7,838 nt of DNA from positions 3,270-11,107 of the forward strand of contig CADCUA010000738.1 in assembly GCA_902805755.1 (NCBI GenBank), given 5' to 3'. Shown here piece after piece: positions 1 to 5,999 of this stretch. The DNA is from an uncultured Lysobacter sp. (GTDB lineage Bacteria > Pseudomonadota > Gammaproteobacteria > Xanthomonadales > Xanthomonadaceae). How positions within the stretch are numbered: position 1 is the stretch's first letter; each line of letters begins with the position of its first letter. The notes beneath the pieces are model-generated. The model saw only the letters and a program-made list of their open reading frames with translations, was not told the DNA's origin and made no database searches. Position numbers and translations under genes: made by a program.

Positions 1-125
1 GCGATCTGTGAAGCAGGAGCATTGAGGCCGGAGTGCTGCAGCGCAGCATCGGAGTTAGAAATATCAAGGGCGTGTGATTTCACCCTGCCTGTTGCAGGCA
101 CCACCGATGACGGGATGAGAAAAGT
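1..125. other. Gene-free left edge, downstream of rnpB
   Basis: No coding region could be supported here on either strand; the open frames crossing it continue through the rnpB gene and match no family I know. A small perfect hairpin, TGCCTG-TTG-CAGGCA at 86-100, lies about 26 bases past the 3' end of rnpB (minus strand). It is not followed by a T-run on either strand, so it is not called a terminator. On the minus strand the bases just after the mature RNA (123-117) read TTTTCTC, which may belong to trailer processing or termination. In Xanthomonadales the division cluster (mraZ onward) is often found beyond this point; that is expectation, not something visible here. Confidence 0.4.
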
Positions 126-477
126 GGCGGAGCCGGCCGGTAAGCCGGGTTCTGTCGTGGACAGTCATTCCTCTAGGCGCCGCGTCACCGCGACGCTCAA
201 GCAACCTACCCGGAGGCACCGCGGGCCGCGGCATTGCCTCCCTATTTGGTCTTGCTCCCGGTGGGGTTTGCCATGCCGGTCCGTTGCCGGACTCGCGGTG
301 CGCTCTTACCGCACCGTTTCACCCTTGCCTGTGCCCTTGCGGGCCATCGGCGGTCTGCTCTCTGTTGCACTTTCCGTCGGCTCGCGCCGCCCAGGCGTTA
401 CCTGGCACCGTGCCCTGTGGAGCCCGGACTTTCCTCGGCATTCAATTGAATGACGCGACTGTCTGGCCGGCTCCGCC
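126..477 (-). ncRNA. rnpB: RNase P RNA, bacterial type A
   Basis: This is the catalytic RNA of ribonuclease P, which with the RnpA protein removes the 5' leader of precursor tRNAs. Read on the minus strand, the 5' end GGCGGAGCCGGCC (477-465) pairs perfectly over 13 bases with the 3' end (138-126), forming P1. The universal core is present: GAGGAAAGTCCGGGCTC (436-420), the AAGGGTGAAACGG element, CAAATAGGGAGGCAA, the GGGTAGGTTGCTTGAGC segment that resembles E. coli, AGAGGAATGACTGTCC (174-159) and ACAGAACCCGGCTTA near the 3' end. Length is about 352 nt, against 377 for E. coli. The difference is at least partly in P3, which is only the palindrome CATTCAATTGAATG (452-439), a 5-bp stem with an AATT loop. 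Ends are set from the P1 pairing; the precursor or mature 3' end may extend a few bases to about 122. Confidence 0.96.
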
Positions 478-512
478 GCGCGCAGTGTACGGGAAACATG
501 GCACTGCTCCGG
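478..512 (-). promoter_or_regulatory. Probable rnpB promoter (-10 element)
   Basis: On the minus strand TACACT (489-484) matches the sigma-70 -10 consensus at four of six bases. It lies six bases before the RNase P RNA 5' end at 477, the right distance for initiation there. The bases between, GCGCGC, form a GC-rich discriminator like those of stable RNA promoters. I see no recognisable -35 hexamer at 16-18 bases spacing (around 507-512), so the promoter is placed by the -10 and the RNA end only. Confidence 0.45.
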
Positions 513-572
513 AGCGCGTTGACGAAGGCCGCCCAAGGTCATGCATTGAGGCGGCGAACTCGCGCAGGGCAA

Positions 573-594
573 CGCATGCAAGTGTCGGCATGCG
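573..594. repeat. Perfect 7-bp inverted repeat between rsmI and rnpB
   Basis: CGCATGC (573-579) and GCATGCG (588-594) are exact reverse complements around an 8-base spacer. The repeat lies about 100 bases past the rsmI stop and about 96 bases before rnpB. It could be a hairpin ending or stabilising the rsmI transcript, or an operator upstream of rnpB. There is no T-run on either side, so it is not a standard intrinsic terminator. The rest of 478-692 holds no supported gene. Confidence 0.4.
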
Positions 595-692
595 CAACGA
601 ATCAAACAATGAGCCTCTTGCCTTCGGCACACGCAGCGCCCTTACCCCCGAATTCGCACCGGCGCTTACGCGATATACAGACACCGGTGGCG

Positions 693-1538
693 CTAGGCGT
701 TCTCGCGCCCGCTGCCGTAAAGCGCCTTGCGCGGTGCGCCGCTGAGCTCTGCAGCCAGCTTCGCGGCCGTCGATGGCGGCAGGTGCTCGCTCAGCCGCGC
801 GTACAGGCGCCGACCCTCGTGCACCTTGGCATCGGCGTCATCGCCCGCGCCTTCGATAATCACCACGAATTCCCCCCGCCGCTGGTTCGGATCGGCGGCA
901 ACCGCGGCCCGCAGTTCAGCTAGGGAACCATCGAGCACGGTCTCGAACAGCTTCGTCAGCTCGCGCGCCATGACCGCGCGGCGCTCGCCGCCGAACACGC
1001 CCGCCATGTCGTGCAGCGCCTCCTCGATCCGGTGGGCTGATTCGTAGAACAGCAGCGTGCGCGTCTCCCCGACCAGGCCCGACAGGCGTTCGCGGCGTGC
1101 GCCGCCCTTTGCGGGCAGGAAGCCTTCGAACGCGAACCGGTCGGATGCGATCCCGGCCACGCTCAACGCCGCGATCGCCGCGCAGGCGCCCGGCACCGGC
1201 GAAACCCGAACGCCGGCTTCGCGTGCCGCGCGCACGAGGCGAAAGCCCGGGTCGCTCACCAGCGGGGTGCCCGCGTCGGAAACCAGTGCCAGCGAGTCAC
1301 CGGACAGCAGCCGCTGGACCAACTGCGCGGCCTGCGCATCCTCATTGTGCTGGTGCAGCGCGAGCAGCGGCCGCTCCAGGCCGAAGTGCGCCAGCAACTG
1401 CCGGGTGTGCCGCGTGTCCTCGGCGCAGATCGCGGCGACCGAGCGGAAGATCTCGAGCGCACGTGGCGCAAGGTCGCCCAGGTTGCCGATCGGGGTTGCG
1501 ACGACGTGCAGCGTGCCGGGTGTGTGCATCGTGCTCAT
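693..1538 (-). CDS. rsmI: 16S rRNA (cytidine-1402-2'-O)-methyltransferase RsmI
   Basis: RsmI transfers a methyl group from S-adenosylmethionine to the ribose 2'-oxygen of C1402 in the decoding centre of 16S rRNA. The 281-residue product has the usual family length (E. coli about 286). The tetrapyrrole-methylase fold motifs appear in order: VATPIGNLGDL (13-23), AEDTRHTRQLL (39-49), LVSDAGTPLVSDPG (85-98), then PVPGACAAI, FEGFLPAKGG, RELTKLFET and GEFVVIIEG. The first ATG (1538) is used; Met4 is a possible alternative, and neither has a strong Shine-Dalgarno sequence. The gene is divergent from lpoA, the same arrangement as yraL/yraM in E. coli, and rnpB follows on the same strand. If the candidate -10 (TAGGAT, 1562-1557, minus strand) is right, the 5' leader is only about a dozen bases. 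Confidence 0.97.
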   Translation of the reverse strand: MSTMHTPGTLHVVATPIGNLGDLAPRALEIFRSVAAICAEDTRHTRQLLAHFGLERPLLALHQHNEDAQAAQLVQRLLSGDSLALVSDAGTPLVSDPGFRLVRAAREAGVRVSPVPGACAAIAALSVAGIASDRFAFEGFLPAKGGARRERLSGLVGETRTLLFYESAHRIEEALHDMAGVFGGERRAVMARELTKLFETVLDGSLAELRAAVAADPNQRRGEFVVIIEGAGDDADAKVHEGRRLYARLSEHLPPSTAAKLAAELSGAPRKALYGSGRENA

Positions 1539-1547
1539 ACATAAGGG

Positions 1548-1567
1548 CCGGGTAGAATCCTACCCGG
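1548..1567 (+). promoter_or_regulatory. Palindromic divergent rsmI/lpoA promoter region
   Basis: CCGGGTA (1548-1554) and TACCCGG (1561-1567) form a perfect 7-bp inverted repeat around GAATCC. Plus-strand TAGAAT (1553-1558) matches the sigma-70 -10 at five of six bases and would start transcription near 1565, about 32 bases before the lpoA ATG. On the minus strand TAGGAT (1562-1557) is a weaker -10 for rsmI. No good -35 hexamer is seen on either side. The palindrome overlaps both candidate -10 elements, so it could be an operator affecting both genes or a 5'-end hairpin; this is inference. Confidence 0.45.
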
Positions 1568-1596
1568 TCCCCCCACGAGCGCCGCGTCGCGGCCGC

Positions 1597-3009
1597 ATGC
1601 CGATGAGTCTTCGCACGCCCCCGACCGGTGCGGTCCGCACCGGGCTGACATGGATTCCTGCCACCTTGCTGCTTGGCGCGGCGCTGGCCGGCTGCTCCTC
1701 GGTCGCCTCGCGCCCGCAGGAAGCCGCCGCTACAGCGGCGGTCGCGCGTGCGACGCCCCAGCTGGACGAGGCGCGCGAACTGGCCCGCTCCGCCGCCAGC
1801 CTCACCGGCGCCGAACGCCAGGCGAGTGCGGCGCGGATCGAGCGCCTGCTGTCGCAACTGGACAACGCCACTCTCACCGCCGCCGCGGCCGCGATGCCTG
1901 CCGGCGATCCGCTGTACAACTTCGCCGGGCGCGCGCTGCTGCGCCGCGGCCTGTCGTTGCCACGCCCGTTCGATGGCGGCGCGTGGACGTTCAACGCCGG
2001 CAACCGCCCGCCTGCCGAAGCCGACGGCTACCGCCCGCCGGTGAAGATGGCCGTGCTGCTGCCACTGTCGGGCAGCCTGGCCACGGCCGCCGCGCCAGTG
2101 CGCGATGGCCTGCTCACCGCGTATTACGGGGAGGCGCGTCGCCGCCCCGAGATCGCGTTCTACGACACCGCCGGTGGCGCGCTGCAGGCCTACGACCGCG
2201 CGGTCGCCGCGGGCAGCGACTTCGTCGTCGGTCCGCTCGGGCGCGAGGAAGTCACGGCGATGTTCTCGCGCGGCAACCTGCCGGTGCCCGTGCTCGCACT
2301 GAACCGCGGCGGGGTGGAGCCGCCGAACGGCCATGCCAGCTTCTCGCTTTCGCCCGAAGACGAAGGCCTGGCCGCGGCGGAATTCCTGCTCGGCCGCGGC
2401 GCCCGGCGCGTGCTGGTCATCGCCAGTGCAGACGAAAACCAGCGGCGCGCGGTCGCCTCCCTGCGCGAGCGTCTGGAGCAGCGTGGCGCGTCGGTCACCG
2501 CCGTCGCCACGGACAGCACCGAGGATTTCGCGCCGTTCGCGCAGCAGGAAGGCGGCGCGGACGCGATCTTCCTGGCCGTGCGTGGCAGCACCGCGCGCGC
2601 GCTGATGCCGAAGCTGGCGCTGGTGGGCCTGGGCGACCGGCCGCGCGTGGCAACGTCGCTGCTGCTTTCGGGCACCGGCAAGGCCGAGCAGGATCGCGTG
2701 CTCGACGGCACCGCGTTCCCGGCCGAAACGTGGACGAACCGGGGCCTGCGCGGCCTGCCCTCGGCGTCCAGCGTCGGCGCGACGCTGCCGTCCGCGCGCG
2801 GCGCGGCCGCGCGCCTGTTCGCGTTCGGCCACGACGCCTGGAAGCTCGCCGCCTATCTCGACCATCTTGCGCGCGCCGCGAACGGTTACATCGACGGCGC
2901 GACCGGCGTGCTGCGTATGGACGGCTTCGGCAACGTGCAGCGCACGCCGGCGTGGTCGACGTTCGAAGGCGGCCGCTCGGTGCCGCTCGCGGATGCCGGC
3001 CGCCGTTGA
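1597..3009 (+). CDS. lpoA: LpoA-type penicillin-binding protein activator lipoprotein (LppC family)
   Basis: Outer-membrane lipoprotein of the LpoA/LppC family; in E. coli LpoA reaches through the peptidoglycan to stimulate the bifunctional synthase PBP1a. The 470-residue product starts with a positively charged segment and a hydrophobic stretch ending in the lipobox LAGC, so Cys33 is the predicted lipidated residue. Ser34 at +2 fits outer-membrane sorting. Residues about 36-148 are a short, Ala/Arg-rich helical region. From residue 149, [11 protein letters not shown] opens a periplasmic-binding-protein type I fold that continues to the C terminus ([42 protein letters not shown]). E. coli LpoA is about 678 residues with a large TPR-like N domain, so this form is much shortened at the front. 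ATG 1597 and ATG 1603 are both possible starts and neither has a clear Shine-Dalgarno. Its stop overlaps yraN by 17 bases. Confidence 0.9.
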   Translation: MPMSLRTPPTGAVRTGLTWIPATLLLGAALAGCSSVASRPQEAAATAAVARATPQLDEARELARSAASLTGAERQASAARIERLLSQLDNATLTAAAAAMPAGDPLYNFAGRALLRRGLSLPRPFDGGAWTFNAGNRPPAEADGYRPPVKMAVLLPLSGSLATAAAPVRDGLLTAYYGEARRRPEIAFYDTAGGALQAYDRAVAAGSDFVVGPLGREEVTAMFSRGNLPVPVLALNRGGVEPPNGHASFSLSPEDEGLAAAEFLLGRGARRVLVIASADENQRRAVASLRERLEQRGASVTAVATDSTEDFAPFAQQEGGADAIFLAVRGSTARALMPKLALVGLGDRPRVATSLLLSGTGKAEQDRVLDGTAFPAETWTNRGLRGLPSASSVGATLPSARGAAARLFAFGHDAWKLAAYLDHLARAANGYIDGATGVLRMDGFGNVQRTPAWSTFEGGRSVPLADAGRR

Positions 3010-3373
3010 CCGGCAGGCGCGCGGCGCGGCGGTCGAGGCCGCCGCACGCGCATTGCTGCTGCAACACGGGCTGCAGGACATTGCCGCGAATGCGCGCTAC
3101 CGCCGCGGCGAGCTCGACCTCGTCATGCGCGATGGCGCAAACGTGGTGTTTATCGAAGTGCGCTACCGCGGCGACGCGCGCTTCGGCGGCGGCGCTGCGT
3201 CGGTTGATGCACGCAAGCGCCGCAAGCTGGTGCAAGCCGCGCAGCTGTTCCTGCTCGCGCATCCGCCATATGCAAACGCGCCCTGCCGCTTCGACGTGGT
3301 CGAGGCCGACGGCGACCCGGCCGCGCCGCGCCTGAACTGGCTGCGCGACGCGTTCCGCGCCGACGACGTCTGA
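2993..3373 (+). CDS. yraN: YraN family protein (UPF0102, PD-(D/E)XK nuclease fold)
   Basis: Small cytoplasmic protein of the UPF0102/YraN family, which is predicted to have a restriction-endonuclease-like fold related to Holliday junction resolvases; its cellular role is not established. The 126 residues match the family length (E. coli 131). Visible motifs are [12 protein letters not shown] near the N terminus with the conserved Glu15, [13 protein letters not shown] (32-44) with Asp42, VFIEVRYR (52-59) with Glu55, RFGGGAASV, and CRFDVVEAD. Asp42, Glu55 and Arg57 (Lys in the classical motif) would form the catalytic set. ATG 2993 is chosen because the family signature starts right after it; the frame stays open upstream only within lpoA. 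It overlaps the lpoA end by 17 bases, so translational coupling is likely. The lpoA-yraN pairing is conserved in gammaproteobacteria. Confidence 0.95.
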   Translation: MPAAVDRQARGAAVEAAARALLLQHGLQDIAANARYRRGELDLVMRDGANVVFIEVRYRGDARFGGGAASVDARKRRKLVQAAQLFLLAHPPYANAPCRFDVVEADGDPAAPRLNWLRDAFRADDV

Positions 3374-3376
3374 GCC

Positions 3377-3907
3377 GTGCCCACCGTCATCACCCACGCG
3401 ATCGTGCCGCTGGTGCTCGGCGGCGCGATCGGCCGCGAACGCATCTCTGTGCGGTTACGCGTGACCGGCGCGCTGGCCGCGATGCTGCCCGATGCCGACG
3501 TGCTCGCGTTCGCGTTCGACATTACCTACGCCGACGCGTTCGGTCACCGCGGCGCCAGCCACTCGCTTGCGTTCGCACTCGCAACCGGCGCCGTTGCCGC
3601 CCTGTTTGCGCAGCGCCTGCATGCGCGGCCGCGGGCTGCATTCGCGTGGATTGTCGCGTGCACCGCGAGCCATCCGCTGCTCGACATGTTGACCAACGGC
3701 GGCCTCGGCGTCGCGCTTTGGTGGCCTGCCAGCGACGCGCGCGTGTTCGCGCCCTGGCAACCGGTCGAGGTCTCACCGATCGGCGCCGGATTCTTCAGCC
3801 TGCGTGGCGTTGCCGTGCTGCTGTCGGAGCTGCGCTGGATCTGGCTGCCGGCATTCGCGATCACGGCACTGATCGCAGTCGTGCGCCGCGCACAGGCGTC
3901 GCGATGA
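3377..3907 (+). CDS. YdjM-type membrane-bound metal-dependent hydrolase
   Basis: Inner-membrane protein of the YdjM family (PF04307, putative metal-dependent hydrolase; some members are SOS-regulated in E. coli). The substrate is unknown. The 176-residue product has the family's metal-ligand pattern: THA with His7, LPDAD with Asp39 and Asp41 (37-41), HRGASHS with His57 and His62 (57-63), and SHPLLDMLT with His99 and Asp103 (98-106). Hydrophobic segments lie near 28-47, 64-81, 87-98, 108-117 and 154-170, consistent with several membrane passes. The start is GTG at 3377, only three bases after the yraN stop, with no visible Shine-Dalgarno; the THA motif right behind it supports this start. The stop overlaps the next ATG as ATGA. 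No LexA-box-like sequence was found in front of it, where there is no room anyway. Confidence 0.87.
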   Translation: MPTVITHAIVPLVLGGAIGRERISVRLRVTGALAAMLPDADVLAFAFDITYADAFGHRGASHSLAFALATGAVAALFAQRLHARPRAAFAWIVACTASHPLLDMLTNGGLGVALWWPASDARVFAPWQPVEVSPIGAGFFSLRGVAVLLSELRWIWLPAFAITALIAVVRRAQASR

Positions 3908-5289
3908 ACCGCGTGCTCCCTGCATCGTTGCAGGCTGAACTGGCTGCCGTGCTCGGCGACGGCTGGCGCACCGATGCGAGCGAACGCCTGACCTACGCCT
4001 ACGACAACTCGCGGCGCCACGCACTGCCCGATGCGGTCGCGCTGCCACGCACGCGCGAGCAGGTGCAGGCGCTGGTGCGCGCCTGCCGCGCGCATCGCGT
4101 GCCGGTGATCGCGCGGGGCCGCGGCACCAATACGACCGGCGCATCGGTGCCGGTGGACGGCGGCGTCGTGGTGTCGTTCGAGCGCATGAACCGCATCATC
4201 GAAGTGCGCCCGGGCGACCGCTGCGCGATCGTCGAGCCGGGCGTGCTCAACGGCGAGTTGCAGGCCGCGCTCGCGCCGCACGGCCTGTTCTGGCCGCCGG
4301 ACCCGACCAGCGCGATGTTCAGCACCGTCGGCGGCAACCTCGCGTGCAACGCGGGCGGGCCGCGCGCGGTGAAGTACGGCGCAAGTCGAGACAACGTGCT
4401 CGCACTCACCGCGATCACCGGTGCGGGCGAACTCATTGTCTGCGGCACGGCGACCACGAAGGGCGCGACCGGTTACGACCTGCACCGTCTGCTGGTTGGC
4501 AGCGAAGGCACGCTCGCGCTGATCGTGGAGGCGAGCCTGAAACTCACGCCGTCGCCGCAGGCGCGGCGCTCGGTGCGCGCGATCTACCGCGATGTCGCAA
4601 GTGCGGCGCAGGCGGTCGCGCGCTTGATGGCGCAGCCGGTGACGCCGTCGATGCTGGAATTCATGGATGCGAGTGCCGTGCGCCTCGCGCGCGACGTCGG
4701 CGGCGCGGACCTGCCGCCCGATGCCGGCGCACTGTTGATGCTGGAAGCCGATGGCGACGCCGACACGCTGCCGCTCGCGGTCGATGCGTTGAAGCGTGCT
4801 GCGACAGGCGACGGCCTGGTGTCGCTGGACGATGCGCAGGACGAGGCCGGGCGCGAGCGCCTGTGGGCCGCGCGCAAGGCGCTGTCGCCGGCGCTGCGCA
4901 CGCTCGCGCCGGGCAAGATCAACGAGGACGTCGTGGTGCCGGTCTCGCGCATCCCGGCACTGGTCGACGGCGTGCAGGCGCTGGCGCAGCGTTTTGCGCT
5001 GCCGATCGTGTGTTTCGGCCACGCCGGCAACGGCAACCTGCACGTCAACCTGATGCTGGACAAGGACGATCCGGCGCAGCTTGAACGCGCCCAGGCCGCG
5101 CTCGCGGAGGTGTTCGCGCTCGCGATCTCGCTCGGCGGCACGTTGTCGGGCGAGCACGGCATCGGCCTGGCCAAGCGCGACTTCATGCCGCAGGCGGTCA
5201 CCGCACCGACGCTGGCGCTGATGCGCGGCCTCAAGGCCGTGTTCGATCCCGACGGGATCCTCAACCCGGGCAAGCTGCTGCCGCCGTGA
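3904..5289 (+). CDS. FAD-linked oxidase, GlcD/D-2-hydroxyacid dehydrogenase type
   Basis: Flavoprotein of the PCMH-type FAD-binding family (FAD_binding_4 plus FAD-oxidase C-terminal domain), the group of glycolate oxidase GlcD, D-lactate dehydrogenase and D-2-hydroxyglutarate dehydrogenase. These enzymes oxidise a 2-hydroxyacid to the 2-oxoacid. The 461-residue product has ARGRGTNTTGAS (70-81) and the glycine-rich GGNLACNAGGPRAVKYG and TKGATGYDLHRLLVGSEGTL segments for FAD. In the C-terminal domain are GHAGNGNLH (372-380) and SGEHGIG (415-421); His373, His380 and Glu417 correspond to the metal/substrate site of D-2-hydroxyacid dehydrogenases. The ending DPDGILNPGKLLP is typical. ATG 3904 overlaps the previous stop by four bases. 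There is no adjacent GlcE or GlcF partner, so it probably acts alone, like D-lactate or D-2-hydroxyglutarate dehydrogenases. The exact substrate cannot be told from sequence. Confidence 0.93.
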   Translation: MNRVLPASLQAELAAVLGDGWRTDASERLTYAYDNSRRHALPDAVALPRTREQVQALVRACRAHRVPVIARGRGTNTTGASVPVDGGVVVSFERMNRIIEVRPGDRCAIVEPGVLNGELQAALAPHGLFWPPDPTSAMFSTVGGNLACNAGGPRAVKYGASRDNVLALTAITGAGELIVCGTATTKGATGYDLHRLLVGSEGTLALIVEASLKLTPSPQARRSVRAIYRDVASAAQAVARLMAQPVTPSMLEFMDASAVRLARDVGGADLPPDAGALLMLEADGDADTLPLAVDALKRAATGDGLVSLDDAQDEAGRERLWAARKALSPALRTLAPGKINEDVVVPVSRIPALVDGVQALAQRFALPIVCFGHAGNGNLHVNLMLDKDDPAQLERAQAALAEVFALAISLGGTLSGEHGIGLAKRDFMPQAVTAPTLALMRGLKAVFDPDGILNPGKLLPP

Positions 5290-5879
5290 GCGAGCCTCTG
5301 GATGCGCTGCTGCGCGACGTGCGCGCCTGCCGCCTGTGCGAAGCGGTGCTGCCGCGTGGCCCGCGTCCGGTGCTGCAGGCCTCGGCGACGGCGCGCCTGC
5401 TCATCGTGGGGCAGGCGCCGGGCACGCGCGTGCATGAAAGCGGCGTGCCCTGGAGCGATGCCAGCGGCCGCCGGCTGCGGCAGTGGCTGGGCATTGACGA
5501 GACGGTGTTCTACGACGCGGCGCAGGTCGCGATCCTGCCGATGGGCCTGTGCTACCCGGGCCGTGCGGGCTCCGGCGATGCGCCGCCGCGGCCGGAATGC
5601 CGGCGCACCTGGCATCCGCGCTTGCTGCCGCTGCTTCCGGGCGTGGAGCTGACGCTGCTGATCGGGCAGTACGCGCAGGCGTATTTCCTTGAAAATGCGC
5701 GCCGCGAGTCGCTGACCGCAACCGTGCGCGCGTGGCGCGAGTACCTGCCGCGCTACCTGCCGCTGCCGCACCCGAGCCCACGCAACGTCGGGTGGTTCAA
5801 GGCGAATCCGTGGTTCGAGGCGGACGTGCTGCCGGAGTTGCGTGCACGCGTGGTCGTCGCACTGTCGGGCACGCCTTGA
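5286..5879 (+). CDS. Uracil-DNA glycosylase superfamily protein with four cysteines
   Basis: Member of the uracil-DNA glycosylase superfamily, which flips out and excises damaged bases. It belongs to a conserved proteobacterial branch that I know only as 'uracil-DNA glycosylase family protein' without an assigned substrate. The 197-residue product shows CRLC (15-18), LLIVGQAPG (38-46, motif A), the PWSDASGRRLRQWLG segment (55-69), FYDAAQVAILPMG, LLIGQYAQAYFL (124-135), and LPHPSPRN (160-167, motif B). Cys15, Cys18, Cys89 and Cys105 have nearly the same spacing as the [4Fe-4S] ligands of family 4 enzymes. Family 4 usually has GEAPG in motif A; here Glu is replaced by Gln43. GTG 5286 overlaps the previous stop as GTGA and no Shine-Dalgarno is visible, so coupling is likely. 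It is the last gene of the plus-strand run. Confidence 0.88.
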   Translation: MSEPLDALLRDVRACRLCEAVLPRGPRPVLQASATARLLIVGQAPGTRVHESGVPWSDASGRRLRQWLGIDETVFYDAAQVAILPMGLCYPGRAGSGDAPPRPECRRTWHPRLLPLLPGVELTLLIGQYAQAYFLENARRESLTATVRAWREYLPRYLPLPHPSPRNVGWFKANPWFEADVLPELRARVVVALSGTP

Positions 5880-5999
5880 TGCGACCGGTGGCCGCCGTCC
5901 GTCACCACTGGCGCTGATGCCATCGGCCACGCAGGCCAAGCTTTCACTAGCCGCCGCGCGCCGCTAGGTCTCGCCGCCGGTTTCCGCCGACGTGAACGC
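5880..5999. other. Convergent intergenic spacer with hairpin candidates
   Basis: This spacer separates the UDG-family gene from the convergent thiL. It contains a 7-bp imperfect stem, CCGGTGG (5885-5891) with CCACTGG (5905-5911), one pair being G-U in plus-strand RNA. It also contains a 5-bp stem, CTAGC (5947-5951) with GCTAG (5963-5967), around a GC-rich 11-base loop. Neither is followed by a T-run in either direction, so a standard intrinsic terminator is not supported; a bidirectional hairpin or Rho-dependent termination is possible. There is no pgpA gene after thiL as is found in many proteobacteria. Confidence 0.35.

Noticed and set aside
86..100. Hairpin TGCCTG-TTG-CAGGCA as rnpB terminator
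   Set aside because: No T-run on either strand and only a 6-bp stem, so not a standard intrinsic terminator.
22..453. Open plus-strand frame of 143 codons
   Set aside because: It runs antisense through the RNase P RNA gene, whose conserved core fully explains the sequence.
682..689. Palindrome CACCGGTG just after the rsmI stop
   Set aside because: An 8-base palindrome is expected by chance in GC-rich DNA; no partner element was seen.
1342..3081. Open minus-strand frame of 579 codons opposite rsmI/lpoA
   Set aside because: Arg/Ala/Gly-rich composition without motifs, and opposite a well-supported gene; long antisense frames are common in GC-rich DNA.
3544..5157. Open minus-strand frame of 537 codons opposite the hydrolase and FAD-oxidase genes
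   Set aside because: Arg/His-rich low-complexity translation, no family resemblance, and opposite genes with clear motifs.
5879..5917. A 12-codon frame (MRPVAAVRHHWR) whose ATG shares a base with the stop of the UDG-family gene
   Set aside because: The TGATG overlap is suggestive, but the frame is too short and has no other support; likely chance.
4584..5939. Open minus-strand frame of 451 codons opposite the FAD-oxidase and UDG-family genes
   Set aside because: Same antisense effect of high GC; no recognisable domain.
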